From Macrotrachela quadricornifera (Eukaryota > Rotifera > Eurotatoria > Philodinida > Philodinidae), in NCBI GenBank assembly GCA_022393335.1, contig JAJEKB010021564.1:949643-1013642 (forward strand): a stretch of DNA of 64,000 nt, given 5' to 3'. A program made the translations under genes and the position numbers. Below the pieces are notes generated by a model. That model saw nothing but the letters and a program-made list of their open reading frames with translations. It made no database searches and had not been told where the DNA came from. Below, piece after piece: positions 23,511-36,310 of this stretch (position 1 is its first letter; each line of letters starts with the position of its first letter).

Positions 23511-26500
23511 TTTCGCATTGATTAAAAACTTAGTTTAATTCGTTCGAGAGGAAAAAGAGTTTTTGAAAAGTGTCGATAAAAACTGATTTGAAATTGAATT
23601 GAAGGAATGAGAAATATTTTTCGCAAGTCGGTCGGATGAGTTGACATGTTCCAGAGGTAGATACGAAATTCATTGAAGATGATAACTTTGGCGATTTTGG
23701 TGAACTGCGAAAGTAATTCATTTCATTTACTCACAATCTGAATGTTAGAGTTTCTTTGTTTGTGAGCTTTCTTCGTATTCCTTAGCGGGAATGAGTGTGA
23801 CGGATATGGAAGCATTCTGTAGAAAGGAATCAGTTAAAATTTTATGGAAGGTTTTGGTAAGAACCAAACTGGAATAGAGTGAAAAAAGATCTATTGAAAG
23901 CCATTTGTTATCCAATCGTTTTCGTTGTAGTTCTTTGGATGTAGATTTGAAAGGAATGTATTGGAGCTTTTACCGAATATTTTCCTTCCGTTTCCGATGG
24001 GATATTATGCGAAGGATCGCAAAAAAATTCGAAGAAATCTGGCGCAGAATACTAGTTCCATGAAAATACCAGAATGTCCTGGAACCAGCTAGTTCCAGTC
24101 CATATTCTTCGACCTAGATATTAGCCGACCTAAGCACTCGACGAACAATGACTCAATAATGATCATTGTTCATATGATTCTTTTTCAAATCGAAATTAAT
24201 TTTCGAAAATCAAATTGAATCTTTGTAAATTAGAAAATGAAGCATTTTCGAGCCGCTGAAAATTTGTCAAATGAACCGTGAAATCTCAAAAATGCTTTAG
24301 CGTATTTGAGATAGACTTTTAAAAAAGTAAAATTTAAAAGAAATTACAATGTGTGTGTATTTGTGGGTGGCTGACAGAGTTAAAGGCCAAAAAAACATGA
24401 GATTAGAAAATTTGATTCCTTCCATATCAATGAGCAATTAATTAAGGATTTTCGAAATCGGCCTTTCTACCATTCAGATTCTTATACACTAGAAGTCCCA
24501 GCAATCAAGGGTTTTTGATATTGGGGTTTCGATGAATGAGATGAACGAGTTCCAAAATTGACTAATCGGGATGAAACACCAAAAATTTCAACGAATTAGA
24601 GGAAATAAAGATTGAGTAAAGGTAACCTAGATCGGGGAATCACAACCTACGGATGAATGTGAGAATTACCGATCAGAAAAATTTTATCGAATAGAAAAGA
24701 TAATATTCTGCTATTTAGAAGCTGCTGGAATCTTATTGATCAAATAAAATAAACGATATACTTATATTGAATGAGATGTAAAACTACTAAAAGTATTTCA
24801 TACATGCTTTGCTTAAAACAAGCTTTACTGAATCTAATTACATTTTGAATATGAGAGGAAATGATAGCTAGATAGGATTTGTTGAATTGACTTATGACAG
24901 TGATATAGTACAATTAAAGTGACAGAATAATCTGATATAAGGAGAATGTTTAATTTTTTGTGTTGTGGAATTGGCAATCAGCAAGGCGGCATTTATCGTA
25001 TTTAGCGTTACAAGCGATTTTCGTAGTATGTTGACTTTCTCGAACACTTGTAAAAATCTGGCATTTATCTCACTATATTATTTCACATTCAGCATTTCTT
25101 ATTTATTCATTATGAAGATAAATGTTGCTCATCACTATTCTAACTTTATCAAGAGTTATTCCAATAATGGATCTAAGAATGTGGAAGGGAAGGACGATAT
25201 CCCCATCGATTCCCCTTCCCCGAATCCATCAGTGAGTTATTTGCTGAGGTGAATCGTTTGAGCCATTTTTTTCAAATCTAAATTCAATTCACGGCATACA
25301 CTTTTTCTCCATTTATGTTTCCATGCCAATCCGCGAGAAGAAGAACTAGTACACAACAGGAAGTGATTTTGTCTACACAGCGAATCTCATATATGAAATC
25401 GTTAGAATAAAACTGTTTTGCTGAAGACTCTTATGACTGTTGCGTGTACATGTATTAACGTCCGATTATACTATGATATTTATTGTGACTGAAGAGTTTA
25501 CTAAGTAAAGTAGACTCCTCTTACAACTTTCGGTTGTAAGGTGATATTTACTTTAAATTATTGGACAAAAAAGTATAATTGTTTCTTACCCTCAAAATTT
25601 CAAAGAAACTCCCGTCGCTATCCATGGATAGGATTTATATTTCGATTCTCTTACTATTGATATTCCTAGAAATAATTCTATTTTATACAGTCGAGGGTTA
25701 AGTGAGCCGAAACAATGAACGTTATTTGTAGTTTAAATATGAATAGGAAATAAATGACGAGAACGATGATTTTCTTCTCCTAGTCTTTCGTAAATAATAA
25801 ATTGTGTGTATGAAATAAAACTTATATTTTATTTTACTATCGAGTCTGATTTTAATTAAAAAATTTTTATGAAACTATGTTTACAATTCATATTGTTGTT
25901 GTCGAGACCACCCTAAAAATAGTATTCGTATGGATAAAAGTTTCAACTCGTTTTGATGTTCTAATTGATTGAACTAAAAGACAACTATTTTGGTAAAACA
26001 ATGTTTCTCAACAAATCATTGATATTTTAGATTAGCATAATAAATAGACAAAACTGAGGCAGTTTTAAATAGATGAGAAATTATCGTAACTAGCTAAAAC
26101 AGTTACAGAATATCGAGCAACAGAAACGGGTATAACTTGATCATTAAACAGATGTCTTTAAAATATAACTATATCTCATATACTTTAATCATAAAGTTTT
26201 TAGATCAAGGAACCTGAATTGACTGATCGTTTTTCGATATTTATAAACTTCAGACAATAAAGAAAAGCTATACTGTTTGTAAATACAGATTATTTCTTTT
26301 AGTAAATAATTGAACTTCTTATATTTCGACAGATCATTAATAAAATTAGATTTTGTTCAAACTTCATATAGCATCAATATATTTAAACAACGTCTTTTTT
26401 CTTAGCACATGTACATATTTCATGTTATTCGGTAAATGATAATTTATCCATGACAGATGAAAATCATTGTTTATTCTTTGGATTGTAGATATAAAGAATT

Positions 26501-26640
26501 TTCATTATCAATACTTCATACGATAAATATAAAGATATTTATCCAAGTCGAACTTTCAGTGAAGAAAAGTTCACATCTGATAATTTTTAGAATTTCTTTG
26601 ATTCATCTAATGCCACAAAATATCTGAATTTGAGTATGTG
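23511..26640. other. Gene-poor AT-rich region
   Basis: No supported gene. Noted items are a short perfect hairpin at about 25519-25539 (cttacaac / gttgtaag) and a second copy of the dispersed repeat 'acagtcgagggt-aagtgag' at about 25687-25730. An open frame at 24965-25252 lacks domains and is not called. Confidence 0.45.
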
Positions 26641-26800
26641 CGACACATTTTTTTTTGAGAATTGTTTCAATGAGCTATACCACAAGATGTAGCGTGAGAC
26701 GCTCTACAATTTACATAAGATCGTTTATTTTATAGCTTCAGTTTTTGTTTTGAAAATAGACAAAATTTCGAGTGACTAGATTTCAATCGTTTAAAACTAC
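26641..26800. repeat. Copy of the 'gctgcat' dispersed repeat
   Basis: 'Taccacaagatgtagcgtgag-cgctctacaatttacataagat' matches the arms of the 10.3 kb palindrome in inverted orientation. Related copies lie at about 28200-28260, 28370-28430 and 30285-30345. Confidence 0.55.
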
Positions 26801-26939
26801 TATTTTTTTTAATATACGATCAATTCACTTTTTGGTGTTTTATTCTTTCATTATTCCCTTGACTGTAGGTCAGGGTCTAAATCCCGAAATTGTCGGTGTG
26901 TTTGTGTGTTTGTCCGCAGGGTCAAAGGTCAAAAAAACA

Positions 26940-27670
26940 TCCTCAACTGCTATACTATGGGGGTACTCTTAGGTCCTCAGGCACTATACCTTGATGGAGA
27001 AAAACCGCCTCGAAATCTGATTGGCTGAAATTTTTTTGGAACAGCCAATCAGATTTCGAGGCGATTTTTCTCCATTAAGATAAAGATGGAACACATGGTT
27101 ACTCGGGCCAANNNNNNNNNNTCCATGAAATAAGCGAGTTACATTTTCAGCCAATCAGATTTCGAGGCGGTTTTTCTCCATCAAGGTAAAGATGGAACAT
27201 ATGGTTACTCGGACCAATTTGAGGTTATTGAGGGTGCTCTACAAAAGTCCTCATAGAGTCTCCGACGATTGTCCATGAAATAAGCGAGTTACATTTTGCG
27301 GCCATCTGATTGGGTCATTTCTCGACTAATACAAAAGCGGATGCAGCGACCAGCACCTTACGATACGTACTTAGCTACTAGTAGAATAAATATATGGTGT
27401 GATCCCTAAGTTTAGGACCCAAGAGTACTCCTACAGTATAGCAGTTGAGAATCCAAGGGTACCCCTACAGTATAGTAGATGAGGACCTAAGGGTACTCCT
27501 ACAGTATAGCAGTTGAGAATTCAAGGGTACCCCTACAGTATAGTAGATGAGGACCTAAGGGTACCCTCAGAGTATAGCAGATGAGGACCCAAGAGTACCT
27601 CTATAGTATAGCACTTGCGGACTCAAGGGTACCCCTATAGTATAGTAGATGAGGACCCACGGTTACCGCT
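26940..27670. repeat. Composite palindromic repeat with inverted minisatellite arrays, small copy
   Basis: A short plus-oriented piece of the 34-bp minisatellite (26940-26990) is followed by a palindromic core (about 26985-27420, words 'ccgcctcgaaatctgattggc' and complement). A longer minus-oriented array of the same minisatellite follows (27420-27670). The core contains a 10-N gap at about 27112-27121. The same order is found at 52.26-56.27 kb. Confidence 0.65.
27112..27121. other. Assembly gap (10 N)
   Basis: Run of N inside the palindromic core; sequence near it is repeated on both sides, so the join may be unreliable. Confidence 0.95.
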
Positions 27671-27689
27671 TGATAGTTACCGTCCTGCA

Positions 27690-27985
27690 GTGACTATATA
27701 AATAAAGTAGTTACGTAGTTACAAGTAACTATGTAAATACAGTAGTTACTTAGTTACAAGTAACTACGTAACTAAGTAGTTACTATTTACAAGTAACTAC
27801 GTAGCTAAGTAGTTACTATTTACAAGTAACTACGTAACTAAGTAGTTACTATTTACAAGTAACTACCTAAATAAGTAGTTACTATTTACAAGTAATTACG
27901 TAAATATGTTGTTACTATTTACAAGTAACGAAGTAACTATTGTAGTTACTTTACTTTAGTTACGTAACTACAAAGTAAAGTAAAT
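27690..27985. repeat. Tandem repeat, 'gtaactacgtaac-aagtagttac' type
   Basis: Self-complementary units of about 30-33 bp ('taagtagttactatttacaag' plus 'taactacgtaac') are repeated about eight times. The unit itself can form hairpins. Confidence 0.8.
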
Positions 27986-28648
27986 CTCCCACCCCTATAC
28001 TATAGTAGTACCCTTATGTCATCAACTGCTACATTCAGTGGAAGCTTGTAGGCACATACGAAGCCTGTTTGGAGGGTTCAGTGGTCATTTTTTATTTTCT
28101 TAGAGTGCATTTAAATGGCACAAGACTTGATACAGTCAAGGGATATAGTGGATCACTTTGATCCACGCTACTTGTTTGATACCTTTCAAAAACAAAATAG
28201 ACCACAAGATACAGTGTGAAAAGCTCTATAATCTACATAAAACAGCTTCTTATACAAGCGCACTTTGTACTTTCAAAATCGACAAAATATGAAAAAATGA
28301 ACTGAAAAAAGTACTTTTTTTACAACATTGAAGTTTAGTTGTTTCTAGTTTCTTTGCTTTTGAAAACAAAAAGCACAATCGTATGAAAAATCGCCTTATG
28401 CAGATTATAGAGCTTTTCACGCTGCTGTTAGCTCTTGAATTCGTGCAGGGATAGTATAGTAGAGCTTTGAGATATAATATATAAGAAATCATAAGCTTAC
28501 ATAAATAGTTTGTTATGAAGCTGTTGATATATATGTGAAAATAAGATGAAGGAGATATAACAAAGAATATATTTATGTAATAACAATAATGAATATAATA
28601 ATGATGTTATGATAAACAACAAAGATGAAGACAGGACAAAGCAATATA

Positions 28649-30094
28649 TATAAAGTGGTGGACATAAATTTAAGACACTTTTGGTTTTTGCTATAATTCA
28701 GCCGCAGTTATAGCTAGAGACCTGATTCTTTCATATTTAGAAAGACTTTGTTAAGAACTATGTGAGCTGAAAAAATTGTCAAAATCAGGTGTGTTTTGGA
28801 TGAGTTATGACGAAAACAATTTTATCTCCAGCGGACATAAATTTAAGACACTGGCAGTGTTTTGCAGTATTTTGCATTTCTTCGCGTAATGAATCTGTTT
28901 AAAAAAACCGAAACACATACCAATCGATGCAGAATTGAACGGGCTATCTTTTGACAAAAAGCATTTTTAAAAATATTATTAGTTTAATTAATTAATAATA
29001 ACCACATTTAATTAATACTAATTAAGGAGTATCGAAAATTTTTTTTTTAAATTTTTAACTTTTAAGCACATCATTAGAAAGAGCATTAAAAACTGAACAA
29101 AATGGTATATTTCTTTTGTCAAAATAATTTGTTTTAACAAAATTCTAATAGGAAATAAAATAGTTTAGTCAATTTTACTAGTATATGGCACTGCTATTTT
29201 AGTATGATTGGACTATATAATGCGACTTCAAAACTTGAGATATAGTGCATTTTGTAGAGCAGGCTTTATACTTTCGAATGAGATCCGGCCGCCTTGTTTA
29301 TAATGCGTTGTTAAAGTCGTACAACAATTTTAGTTTGTATAGGCGATTTCGCTGGTTTTTTTCAATAATTTCCAGCACTTTTGCCTTAGAAAAATACATC
29401 ATTAAATTGAAATTGTTGTACCACTTTAACAACGCATGATAAACAAGGCGGCCGGATCTCATTCGAAAGTATAAAGTCTGCTCTACAAAATGCACTATAT
29501 CTCAAGTTTTGAAGTCGCATTATATAGTCCAATCATACTAAAATAGCAGTGCCATATACTAGTAAAATTGACTGAACTATTTTATTTCCTATTAGAATTT
29601 TGTTAAAACAAATTATTTTGACAAAAGAAATATACCATTTTGTTCAGTTTTTAATGCTCTTTCTAATGATGTGCTTAAAAGTTAAAAATTTAAAAAAAAA
29701 ATTTTCGATACTCCTTAATTAGTATTAATTAAATGTGGTTATTATTAATTAATTAAACTAATAATATTTTTAAAAATGCTTTTTGTCAAAAGATAGCCCG
29801 TTCAATTCTGCATCGATTGGTATGTGTTTCGGTTTTTTTAAACAGATTCATTACGCGAAGAAATGCAAAATACTGCAAAACACTGCCAGTGTCTTAAATT
29901 TATGTCCGCCTGGAGATAAAATTGTTTTCGTCATAACTCATCTAAAACACACCTGATTTTGACAATTTTTTCAGCTCACATAGTTCTTAACAAAGTCTTT
30001 CTAAATATGAAAGAATCAGGTCTCTAGCTATAACTGCGGCTGAATTATAGCAAAAACCAAAAGTGTCTTAAATTTATGTCCACCACTTTATATA
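28649..30094. mobile_element. 1.45-kb near-perfect palindrome (fold-back element)
   Basis: Two arms of about 680 bp, nearly identical in inverted orientation, are separated by a loop of about 75 bp near 29371. The outer ends read AAGTGGTGGACATAAATTTA on both sides and are flanked by TATA. The phrase 'gacataaatttaagacac' occurs twice in each arm. TA flanks suggest a Tc1/mariner-type origin. Short frames in the arms show no domain. Confidence 0.75.
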
Positions 30095-30866
30095 TTGAGA
30101 GAAAAAATCAAAAGGGAAATATCAAATACGTAATAACAAAGAAAAAAAAAGAAAAACGTAATAAAGAATACTAGGTCATCGTGATCAACGAGAAGATATA
30201 TCTATTCAACAGGAAAGAAAGAAAAGATGTATATGTGTATAGATACTAAACATAAGTGAGCGTCATAAAATAACATTTGTTGACGCTAACAGCTGCATCT
30301 TGTAGTATAGCTCATTGAAACAATTCTCAAAAACAAAAATTTCTTTTATATCAATACCAAAAGTTCCGAGGACTTTTTTCCATACCTTATTTGATAGAAA
30401 TAGAATGGAAGAAAATTGAGCATTAATGTACATTAGATTTTATTTTGTAGTGTTAGTTCGAGAGTTATATTGTCGTTTTCCTGATTACTAACCCGAAGAA
30501 TAAGAAGTTTTTCAATGACATCTACAATAAGAGAAGTTTAAACATCCTTTTTACCTTTTCAATAAACATTAACACAATTGTTGAGTGTTTGTAGCTCTTA
30601 TGCTCACTCATTAAAATGAAATCAAATTGATAGAATAAAAATCATACTCAATGTTTTATACTGATACTATTCACTTGTAGTTTTGACCCAGTACTTTGAA
30701 AAGATTGATTTGACAGAAATTGAACCGAATCTTCGACAACTATTTCTCACATCAATGAACAACCTAAGAAGCTTCTTTCCATTATACTTAGTTTGCTATG
30801 ATATGTATATTAATATATTTTTAGATAAAATATCTTCTTTTGTTTGCTTTTTAATTTATAATATTC
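30095..30866. other. Intergenic upstream of the 30.9 kb gene
   Basis: Holds a copy of the 'gctgcat' repeat at about 30285-30345 and otherwise AT-rich sequence. An open frame at 30683-30913 fits the splice phase poorly and is not used. Confidence 0.45.
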
Positions 30867-33010
30867 ATGTCAAAACTAAGTATGTAATCAAACATGATGG
30901 TGTATTATTCTAAAATATAAAAACTTTGATCTGTCTTCTAGTGATATATATAGTACTTGTTCTAGTACTTTGCAGCTGTTTTATTATCAGCACTTGCACT
31001 GCTAATACATTAAATAAAATGATGGGTAGTATATACAATCATATGGGTTACAATACATCTGGTTATTCACTCGCTCAATTAAATATAACGAAAAAACTTC
31101 TTTGTGCTGCTCAATGTGCCAATCATTTTCCTACTTGTAATATCGCTGTGTTTAATGAATCAGCTATTTCTCCATGTTCACTCTTCAGTGAACTATTGAT
31201 GCTTGAGAAACTCGTTGTTACCTCCAATACAATTGTCTACGACTTTCAGCAGAGCAAGTTTCAAGGTATGAAACATACTAAGGATTGATATTCAAGTCTT
31301 TACAGTTTTCATCTGACTATTGTTTTCATACGAATCAATTACTTCGATATAGCCAGTTTTTCACAATTTTATTGACTTTGTATAACGTACCCATATTAGT
31401 ATGTTTACTGAACAAGTACTTGTATGGGTACTCACACGTGTAAATTTACTGAGAAAATTTCTACAGAGTATCTTAAATTTGTCTCGTTCTGTGTAGCAAA
31501 TTGTTCATTCACTCTTTTCTTTTGCACACACGACTTAATATAAACAACTAGACAAAACGTAAGAAATTAATTTTTTTATACTATTTTTTTCGTCGATTAT
31601 TCCTTGAATATTTACTAATCGAGAACATGCCAATTTCGATAGAAAATTGAGAGAGGACTATTTTGAAGTGGTCTGATGGATATCCGACCAAATCAGGTCC
31701 GGAGGTCATATCTCAGAATTGACCTGCTTGAATTTTTAGAATTGGAAAAATTAAATTAAATTAAATTGAAAAAATGCCATAAAATGCCTTAAAAGAAAAA
31801 AATGAAAAAAGAGTCAGGGCGAGGTTCGACCATCGACATACTGCAATTTTTGCGTCAGAGTACCCGCCTCAGTACCTTATAGGTATCTAAAAGTACTTTA
31901 AGGTATTCAGTACCCTAAGGTTTCTGTGACATACTGGTAGCCAGGGTACTTTTTCGGGTACCCTAACCCTCAGTACATTCACTAGGGTAGCATTATATTT
32001 CTACACTATTATGAAATTTATTTTTATCACAAATTCTAATAGCATTTAAATCAATATCTGATTAAAATAGTTTTTACCGTAGAATTTAGTTTGTTCACAC
32101 AGCAGACACTTCTGTTAGACTTTGATAAGAAAAAGATAACTTCTAGGATGTCTTGATATTTCGAATGATCATATCTATCTTTTATTTGATGTTCGATATT
32201 TCCAAAATCGTTTATACACTTGGTTATAATAATAGTTAAACTCAATTTTTGGAAAACTAACATCTTATAGAGAAAGAGACTGTTTTTATAAGTATTATCA
32301 AATATGAAAATAAATCTTTAAGATCTACTATCCTCTCATTGTAAGCGAATATCTTCCAATGCTATTAATAAAGAGAACTATATTAGCTTCTATAAAATGT
32401 GGTTGTTCAATAACTTTGTCTAATTAGTAAATATTTGTTACTTATTCTAGCAACAACAACTACTACCATGCGTACGCCACAATTTATGAGAATCACTTGT
32501 TCAAATGACACTATTTTTGGTATTTTTAACACATCGGTTGGTTTGTCGAGTGGTGCTAATGTAGGCAATTGGATTTCATCTGAAAATCCTCCAAACGCTT
32601 TTGACAATAATACAAATACAAAATATTTAAATTTTGCTGTTGGTGATACTTCGATTATGGGTGGTCTTAACAGTGGTTTCTATGTTACTCCTCGTATTGG
32701 ACGATCAGTTGCAGTAGGAATTCAGTTTGCTACAGGCAATGACAATCCTGAAAGGGATCCCATAACAATAACACTTGAAGGTAGTAATAATGCAAGTGCA
32801 CAACTAACTCTAGGAGCAAGCTGGACACTCATATATTCAGGTGTCACTGGTATTAATGCGTCTGTCGATCCGGGCAGACGAACTTATGTAACAATGCAAA
32901 ATTTCAGTAATGCAATTGCTTATACTAGTTATCGATTATTGGTTACATCAAAACGAGCAAGTTCCTATGGTGTTCAATATAGTGAAGCCAATATCTATGG
33001 TTTCGTTTAA
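30867..33010 (+). CDS. Secreted or membrane-anchored PAN-like / discoidin-like protein (3 exons)
   Basis: Exons 30867-30879, 30942-31265 and 32451-33010. Introns are 62 bp and 1185 bp, both GT-AG and phase 1, restoring intact codons at each junction. The N-terminus MSKLMIYIVLVLVLCSCFII is a signal peptide or signal anchor. Residues about 25-110 carry spaced Cys (LLCAAQCANHFPTCNIAVFN...SPCSLF), like a PAN/apple module. A short Thr run (ATTTTT) leads to a C-terminal domain of about 175 residues. That domain (SSENPPNAFDNNTNTKYLNF...SYRLLVTS) has the look of a galactose-binding or F5/8C jelly-roll fold. Family names are inferred from pattern only. Likely extracellular and carbohydrate- or surface-binding. 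The 1.2-kb intron contains repeat-like DNA. Similar modular secreted proteins are common in bdelloids. Confidence 0.75.
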
Positions 33011-33378
33011 TGATTCATGGAAAACTTTGCTTATTTATCCATTTATTTATCATGAATGCTTACATTCTTTTATGATATTAAAAATAGCAAGATCACAAAA
33101 TAAATATTATTTGAATTACAAAATTATTATTTGTATAAATGGCTCTGTCTTATTAAGAAAGATATTCGATCTGACTTTTTTGAAAACGCACTTCAAAGAT
33201 GTTGTAAAGAATATTCTGCTTATCCTGTCGAATGAACGACAGGAGATACGAAAAAAATAAGAATACTAGGTCTGACCAAAAGTTCTGGCAACACCATTGG
33301 TAATTTCATAAGCCAATTAATATTGAGGAAGTTGTTGCATGAATAAATACTACAATGTCTGGTCAAAAAAAATTTTAA

Positions 33379-33930
33379 CCCTTGAACTACCAGTCGGAGT
33401 CATTTGTGACCCCAACCTGAAACTTTCAAAATTCGTTGAAAATATTTTTTTCTCATATTTTAGAGGCAACTAATATCATTTAAGAGTAGATTTATATAGT
33501 TTCATATAAAAGCGAACATATTTACATTTCATACCAATTCAACTCCTCGATACAAGACCGTGTTTTCAAATATATTCTAATGATTCATTCACTTATCCGA
33601 GTGGATATATATTTTGTTCGTTTTTTTTAAAACACATTTTTTAAATGGTTTAGAACTATCTAATCATCACGGAAAATATTTATATCGTTTTGTTGCAGAT
33701 CAAAGCCTTTTCTCAAATAATTCCTTATTCAACTGTGTACACTATCGCAATTACGATTATGAACAGTTCGATTGAAGAAGAAAACGATTCTGATTATCTT
33801 GACGATTATCATAGTGATTCGGAAACACAAAACAGTGAAAGTGAAACATCTGATGATGATGACGAAATCGATTTAGAAAATCATAAATTGAATGATAATT
33901 GCACATGCCAATGTTTGAATATTTTATAAT
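33379..33930 (+). pseudogene. 5' fragment of a second piggyBac element
   Basis: TTAA at 33375-33378 is followed by CCCTTGAACTACCAGTC, a terminal sequence of the form seen at piggyBac ends. About 380 bp inside, an ATG at 33759 opens an acidic frame (IEEENDSDYLDDYHSD...DDDDEIDLEN), the usual start of piggyBac transposases. The frame stops at 33929 and no catalytic region or right end follows. It differs in sequence from the 6 kb element. Confidence 0.55.
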
Positions 33931-34820
33931 CAAAATGATCAGCGTAGATAGCTCCACAAAGTCTGATAGACAAAGACAGTTTCTGAGAACTTTTTATTTT
34001 TATGATTGACTATCTATAGAAGTACACTAATTACACTCGTAAAATATTAAAAACTTTCCGTAATTCTATAGCCTAGTATCATCCTATGAATTATCATTTA
34101 TACTCTTGAATCCCGTTATTAGCAGGTTTTCATTTGATATAAAAACCACTTCTCTATTCGTTTACATTTGAACTGTACTCCCTGGAGAGAATTTTTTCGG
34201 AAACCTATAGAATCATATCGTCTCGAAACGATTAATTCTTGCATTGTCTTATCAACATCCTGACTGAAGTTTTGCAGGATTGATTAGTTTCGTATATGGA
34301 CTGCGCTTGTTATTTTCTTCATCATTTTATATGAGCATCATTCCTGGCAAGGTCCTGAAAGAAACCTCTCTCATAATCTTGAGAGGATTTTTGGTAGGGC
34401 CTTGTTTGACCTTAAAAAATTCGAAAAAAGGATACTGAATAAAATTTGACAAGATCCCTTCAGGTTTTCTTATGAAATGAACAGGATTGAGACTTGAGTT
34501 ATGCATAGTGGTGTGTCAATATATATACAATTATATGCTAGCTATTCAATTATGTTCGAGAAAAATAAACGATATGCCTATTTCTAAGACGTTCCTTTCA
34601 TTAAGAGGTGGTTGTAAAAAAAATTTCCCCATTAGAGAATATATATACAAGGTTCAAATTTTTGTGATATAGTGGTTACAAATATCTTTTCTTTCTATAT
34701 TAAGTTTAGTTTTAGTACGTAAAAAAGTCTTTTACGTAGAATAATTGAGTCATTTGAATCAAATGAATAGGATATGTTCGTTGTCATTAGTATTCTTATC
34801 AATAAATTGCTGACATATTG
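33931..34820. other. Intergenic, no gene seen
   Basis: AT-rich sequence without domains or terminal repeats. It includes the 3' flank of the four-TM gene on the minus strand. Confidence 0.45.
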
Positions 34821-35678
34821 TTATATTATTCTTACATCTTGATCATTGAGATCTTTAGCATTATCAGAATTTTGATGAACATGATATTGAATATTTCTTT
34901 CAAGGCAATGGAAAATCTGTAAATTATTCCGTACAAAACAGCAAACTAACCCAATACCCACAATGTACTGCACTGGAAACATTATTATAGTGAATATGCG
35001 TAACGATACGTTACAAGGAGAGTGAAACGACCAGCTAAAAGCAGTAAATTCTTGGATAAACCAAAGGTGACCAATCAAAAACCAGAGGAAACAAAATATT
35101 GTAATGAGATGAGTAAAAGCAACAAGATACCAAATAGCCCATCGTTCTTCTGGATAAAAAGTGATCATGTTGGAGGGCGTCCAACTAAAAACAAATAAAA
35201 AAACACTTTCTTTTCAATAAACTTAATGTTATTATAATTACTGCAAAATCTCACATAGTAAGCCTTATATCGATAGATTGAATAGATGTTCAAAAATATT
35301 ATGAAAATCTACTTACTTGAATATACTTTTGCATTGGTAAACTAAAACAATCAATAAACCACATACACCTTGCACAATAAAATATATCGGTAACATTGGA
35401 TTCTCATGACAATCGTTTGCACCAATGCAGCCGTATGTGATGCAAAGGATGCAGATGAAAGACAAAAATAATCGAAAGCCACATGAATATTCAAACTGGT
35501 TATTGATTTCTGCGTTCGGTTGAAAATATATATAGCAACTCTTAATTACATTAATTAAAGGCCATGGAAAACTGAGGTCAGTCAGATTTTCATCTGTAAA
35601 TTCACCATTTGATGCATCATGCTTTGCATCAACGAACGGTTTTTGATCGTGTTCAGACTCTTCAAGTGTCGTACTCAT
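34821..35678 (-). CDS. Four-transmembrane protein, TMEM272-like (2 exons)
   Basis: Exon 1 is 35678-35317 and exon 2 is 35184-34821, with a 132-bp GT-AG intron in phase 2 (codon restored as Asn). About 241 residues. A polar acidic N-terminus of about 70 residues precedes four hydrophobic segments. They are near RLFLSFICILCITYGCIG, LPIYFIVQGVCGLLIVLVY, TIFCFLWFLIGHLWFI and IFTIIMFPVQYIVGIGLVCC. The LPIYFIVQGVCGLL and FLWFLIGHLWF motifs and the Cys before helix 4 resemble the TMEM272 family, whose function is not known. A short charged C-terminal tail follows. No damage seen. Confidence 0.78.
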
Positions 35679-36310
35679 TTATTTCAGTAAATATTCTCTG
35701 TAACTCAGCAGCAATATATATATATACGCATATGATTACTTCCTCGATTTTAAGCAAACACAGTATACATAAATAATCACTATCGAGTTACCTGTATGAA
35801 AAAGAGGAAGAATTTGGAAGAAAAAAATACGAAAAATATTTGTACTAGTGCGTCATTATGCATGAATAGTTATGTATTAACTATGAATGGTATAAAAGAG
35901 ACCAAAAACAAAATTTCGAAAGAAAAAGTGCTGAGAAGAACATATCGAAAGCCTTATAAATGCAGCTTCTACACATTCTAAAATCTTCACCCTCCTATCA
36001 GCAGCATTTATACCTTGCACTTATATATGAATAGTGTGTGCAGAAGTCGCATTAATACTGCTTTCAATGTTTTTTCTTTCGGCATTTTATTTTCGACAGT
36101 ATTTCAGAAAAACATCATTAACACCCCAAGATCTGAAACAAGTCCAACATGCTTATATCCCAAGCACCGCGAATACCGCTTATATTACTAGAATTTTCAT
36201 AGTTTATCTGTCATATTTTTAAGTGTGTTTTTCTATTTGTCCGAGAAATGTTTCAGTTCATTTGAATTTTCAACAAAGTCAATTCCTCTATTAATTCGAC
36301 TTTGACTTAA
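35679..36310. other. Intergenic, no gene supported
   Basis: Upstream flank of the four-TM gene, with a short (TA)n at about 35717-35730. Two small open frames (35796-35981 and 36034-36222) lack domains and splice support. Confidence 0.4.

Noticed and set aside
30683..30913. An upstream exon for the 30.9 kb gene.
   Set aside because: Its phase does not fit the acceptor; the small exon at 30867-30879 in another frame fits and supplies the Met of a signal peptide.
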